9,284 nucleotides of DNA from Spirochaetota bacterium (GTDB lineage Bacteria; Spirochaetota; Leptospiria; Turneriellales; Turneriellaceae): NCBI GenBank assembly GCA_029561505.1, contig JAKQXK010000043.1:1-9284 (forward strand), read 5' to 3'. Made by a program: the position numbers and the translations under genes. The notes beneath the pieces are model-generated. The model did not search any database. It saw nothing but the letters and a program-made list of their open reading frames with translations, and had not been told where the DNA came from. This document shows, in pieces, positions 7,503-9,284 of the stretch. Every line of letters starts with the position of its first letter. Position 1 is the first letter of the stretch.

Positions 7503-8200
7503 TGCGCTCACTGATACCTGTCGCGCTTTGCTCTGTCGCCGCATCTCTGCAGCTGGCCGCCTTTGAAAAAAAGGTCACGCTGCCCATTACGCGCTATAGC
7601 TATCCCGTGACGGCAAATCTCGATCGTGCCGCAGCAGTTCTTCAGACTGTAACCATTGCACCCGGTGAAATTTTCTCTCTGAACGCAGCGCTGGGCCCAC
7701 GCAACGCAGCAACGGGCTACCGCATGGCGCCCGTCTTCGGCGGTAACGGCGTCGGCCTGTCAGAATTTGGTGGCGGCCTGTGTATGGTGTCTTCGATATT
7801 GTATAACCTCGCGCTTACAGGTGGTCTTGAAATTCTCGAGCGGCACCCGCACCAGCGGCTGGTGCGATATACCGCCCCGGGGCTCGACGCCGCTCTCGAT
7901 TTCGGACGCAAAGACCTGAGAGTGAGAAATCCTCACGCTTATGCGGTATCAATCAGACTGACACGCCATGGCAGATATCTGACAGCCGAACTTTCGGGCG
8001 CAGGTGCTCTGCGCTATGATATTCGCCTCGAACGCGAAGTCGCGCCTGACACGATTCCCGGTGCAGTTGAATCGGGTTTCAGAGTGCGCACATTACGCAT
8101 CTTCGCGGCAAATGGTGGCGCGCCTGGCAGAAGAGAAATTCTCTCGCAAGACACATTCTTACCGATCGATTTCACTGCAGAAGGGGAGAAGCCACAATGA
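7502..8200 (+). CDS. Exported VanW-family protein
   Basis: A 232-residue protein with a signal peptide (about residues 1-20, MRSLIPVALC...LAAF). It carries the VanW family hallmarks in order: an Asn-Leu-Asp-Arg-Ala helix, APGEIFSLN (53-61), GPRNAATGYR, GGGLCMVSS with the invariant Cys94, LYNLAL, ERHPHQRLVRY (about 113-123), PGLDAALDFGRKDLRVRNP, and a C-terminal beta region. The usual signature is GGGxCQxSS; here the Gln after Cys94 is Met. VanW proteins were first noted as accessory products of some glycopeptide-resistance clusters and are widespread, but their biochemical role is unknown. No G5 or peptidoglycan-binding domain is attached, so this is a minimal form. Its ATG overlaps the macroglobulin stop by one base, and its TGA overlaps the next ATG (ATGA), showing translational coupling to both neighbours. 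That context ties it to the macroglobulin rather than to antibiotic resistance. Confidence 0.93.
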   Translation: MRSLIPVALCSVAASLQLAAFEKKVTLPITRYSYPVTANLDRAAAVLQTVTIAPGEIFSLNAALGPRNAATGYRMAPVFGGNGVGLSEFGGGLCMVSSILYNLALTGGLEILERHPHQRLVRYTAPGLDAALDFGRKDLRVRNPHAYAVSIRLTRHGRYLTAELSGAGALRYDIRLEREVAPDTIPGAVESGFRVRTLRIFAANGGAPGRREILSQDTFLPIDFTAEGEKPQ

Positions 8201-8916
8201 TCAATGCCCGTCAGGTTATCGTTCTTTGCGCGCTCACTGCTGCAGGTTTGCTGTACGCGAAAAGCAGCGACGCCGCTTCAGCCAGGCGCACCGGTACAGA
8301 ACTGCCGGTAATCCGCATCAGTTCACCCGCAAGCGGCTGGACAGCGCTCAAGGTCGTAAAAATAGAAGGCGAGCTGGCCAATGCGCCTAAGACCGAAGAA
8401 GTTCGCTTCTACCACAACGGGGTATTGCGGCATCTGCCCGTGATCGAACATAAATTCTCACAAGAAATAGTGCTCGGCAGTGGCGCCAACTATATCAAGG
8501 TCGAAGCTGAAAATGAAAGCGGCACGGCCAGCGCTGCGCTGAAGCTCGTCACGAACAACGAGGCGATGGATATCAAGGTGATTCTCTACTGGGACACCAA
8601 TTTCACAGACGTCGATCTCTGGGTGACAGACCCGGCGAGCGAACGAGTCTTCTACGGCAACAGGCGTTCTAAAATCGGCGGCGAACTTGATATCGACATT
8701 ACGACAGGTTATGGGCCCGAAACATTTACACAAAAATCGGCTTTGCCGGGCGAATACCTCGTGCAGGTGCAATATTACGGCGGAGCACAGCCTACGATGG
8801 CGAAGGTGCTTGTGATCTTGTACGAGGGTACTGAACGCGAAAAGCGCCTGGTGATGCCGGCGCTTTTGCACGAAACCGGCGAAGGCATTACGATCGGCAA
8901 ATTTAAGGTGGATTAA
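8197..8916 (+). CDS. Exported Ig-like plus DUF2135 (YfaP-type) protein
   Basis: A 239-residue protein with a signal peptide (MINARQ, hydrophobic to LLYA, about residue 21). Residues about 36-118 look like an Ig-like or cadherin-like beta domain (PVIRISSPASGW, GANYIKVEAENESG). Residues about 125-239 match DUF2135, with the family features LYWDTNFTDVDLWVTDP (Asp138, Asp140), FYGNRRSKIGGELDID, GYGPE (173-175), PGEYLVQVQYYGG and a final beta strand. The acidic DVDLWV loop might bind a metal; this is inference. E. coli YfaP has this domain and is encoded beside the macroglobulin YfaS, so a role with the macroglobulin is likely but unproven. A good ribosome binding site (GGGGAG, about 8180-8190) lies inside the end of the VanW gene, and the start overlaps that gene's stop by four bases. 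The next gene begins three bases after the TAA. Confidence 0.9.
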   Translation: MINARQVIVLCALTAAGLLYAKSSDAASARRTGTELPVIRISSPASGWTALKVVKIEGELANAPKTEEVRFYHNGVLRHLPVIEHKFSQEIVLGSGANYIKVEAENESGTASAALKLVTNNEAMDIKVILYWDTNFTDVDLWVTDPASERVFYGNRRSKIGGELDIDITTGYGPETFTQKSALPGEYLVQVQYYGGAQPTMAKVLVILYEGTEREKRLVMPALLHETGEGITIGKFKVD

Positions 8917-8919
8917 CAA

Positions 8920-9284
8920 TTGAAACAGTGCATTTTACTCATTCTAATCTGCGCGCTTACGCAGATTCTTTCAGCTGCTGCCCCAGACCAGCTGATAAAG
9001 CGCATACGCTCGGGTGACCGGCGGGTGCTGGTGACTGTCACGCTCGCAGAAATAGAAGCGGTGCAGAACCACAATGAAACATTTTTCTATATTTCACGCG
9101 TTATCGGCCAAAAGGCGGTGCGCAGCCTCTTCGGCTGCTTTGAAAACAAGATATCGGGGGTGCGCAAAATTTGCGCCGATTCATTGTATCAGCTGAAGCT
9201 CAACTATGTGCACAAGAAATACGTTGTGTTCTTGCTAAAAAGAGAAAAAGACCCGGCGGTGCAGATGGCGCTGCAAGATGTGAT
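8920..9284 (+). CDS. Exported HEAT-repeat-like protein, cut by the window end
   Basis: An open frame of 121 codons starts at TTG 8920 and runs off the right edge. GGTGG (about 8907-8911) is a suitable ribosome binding site, and the start lies three bases after the DUF2135 stop. Residues 1-21 are a signal peptide (MKQCILLILICALTQIL, then SAAA). The rest is a series of short amphipathic helices with the spacing and wording of HEAT repeats: LIKRIRSGDRRVLVTVTLAEI, then KAVRSLFGCFENKISGVRKICADSLYQL, then FLLKREKDPAVQMALQDV. HEAT repeats usually make protein-binding scaffolds. I know of no named family for it. Being fifth in the macroglobulin operon, it could act as a periplasmic adaptor; that is inference. 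The repeat assignment rests on pattern alone and the C-terminal part is not visible. Confidence 0.72.
   Translation, partial: MKQCILLILICALTQILSAAAPDQLIKRIRSGDRRVLVTVTLAEIEAVQNHNETFFYISRVIGQKAVRSLFGCFENKISGVRKICADSLYQLKLNYVHKKYVVFLLKREKDPAVQMALQDV

Noticed and set aside
7502..8200. A van-type glycopeptide resistance cluster, suggested by the VanW homologue
   Set aside because: No VanA/B ligase, VanH, VanX or two-component regulator is present, and the gene is translationally coupled to the macroglobulin gene.
8458..8919. A 153-codon minus-strand open frame
   Set aside because: It is the antisense shadow of the DUF2135 gene, which has a signal peptide, a ribosome binding site and family motifs.
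1..9284. Mobile elements, CRISPR arrays, tRNA or rRNA genes
   Set aside because: No terminal inverted repeats, transposase motifs, regular direct repeats or tRNA-like cloverleaf sequences were seen; the window is almost fully coding.

Overview
This is a mid-GC bacterial window (roughly 53-55% by eye) that codes almost end to end for exported envelope proteins. TTG and GTG starts are common, spacing is compact, and spirochaete-like lipoprotein and signal peptides appear. With the gene content, this suggests a Gram-negative-type (diderm) bacterium, possibly Leptospirales such as a Turneriella or Leptonema relative. That placement is inference; no rRNA or other marker is present.

Layout: (1) Positions 1-788, minus strand, hold most of folE2 (type IB GTP cyclohydrolase), cut by the left edge. 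(2) A divergent intergenic region (789-902) separates it from a plus-strand secreted M23 peptidase with two SH3-like domains (903-2075). (3) On the minus strand, converging on the peptidase gene with adjacent stop codons, is a small lipoprotein gene (2068/2076-2349). Its reading frame appears broken at an A5 run. (4) Divergent from the lipoprotein, a tightly packed plus-strand run of five genes reaches the right edge: an AMMECR1-domain protein with an export signal (about 2405-3082), a 1467-residue bacterial alpha-2-macroglobulin with an intact CVEQ thioester motif (3099-7502), a VanW-family protein (7502-8200), an Ig-like plus DUF2135 (YfaP-type) protein (8197-8916), and an exported HEAT-repeat-like protein cut by the window end (8920-9284).

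The genes of block 4 are separated by 16 nt or less or overlap by 1-4 nt (TAATG, ATGA), with no terminator between them, so they are almost certainly one operon. All five products carry an export signal. The macroglobulin should act as a periplasmic protease trap or covalent thioester tag. VanW, DUF2135, AMMECR1 and HEAT proteins are of unknown or poorly known function. The pairing of a macroglobulin with a DUF2135 protein recalls the E. coli yfaS/yfaP neighbourhood, so the operon looks like a variant macroglobulin system with a different accessory set. This is the most interesting part of the window. No tRNA, rRNA, CRISPR array, insertion sequence or clear intrinsic terminator was found, and no gene-free stretch exceeds about 115 bases.
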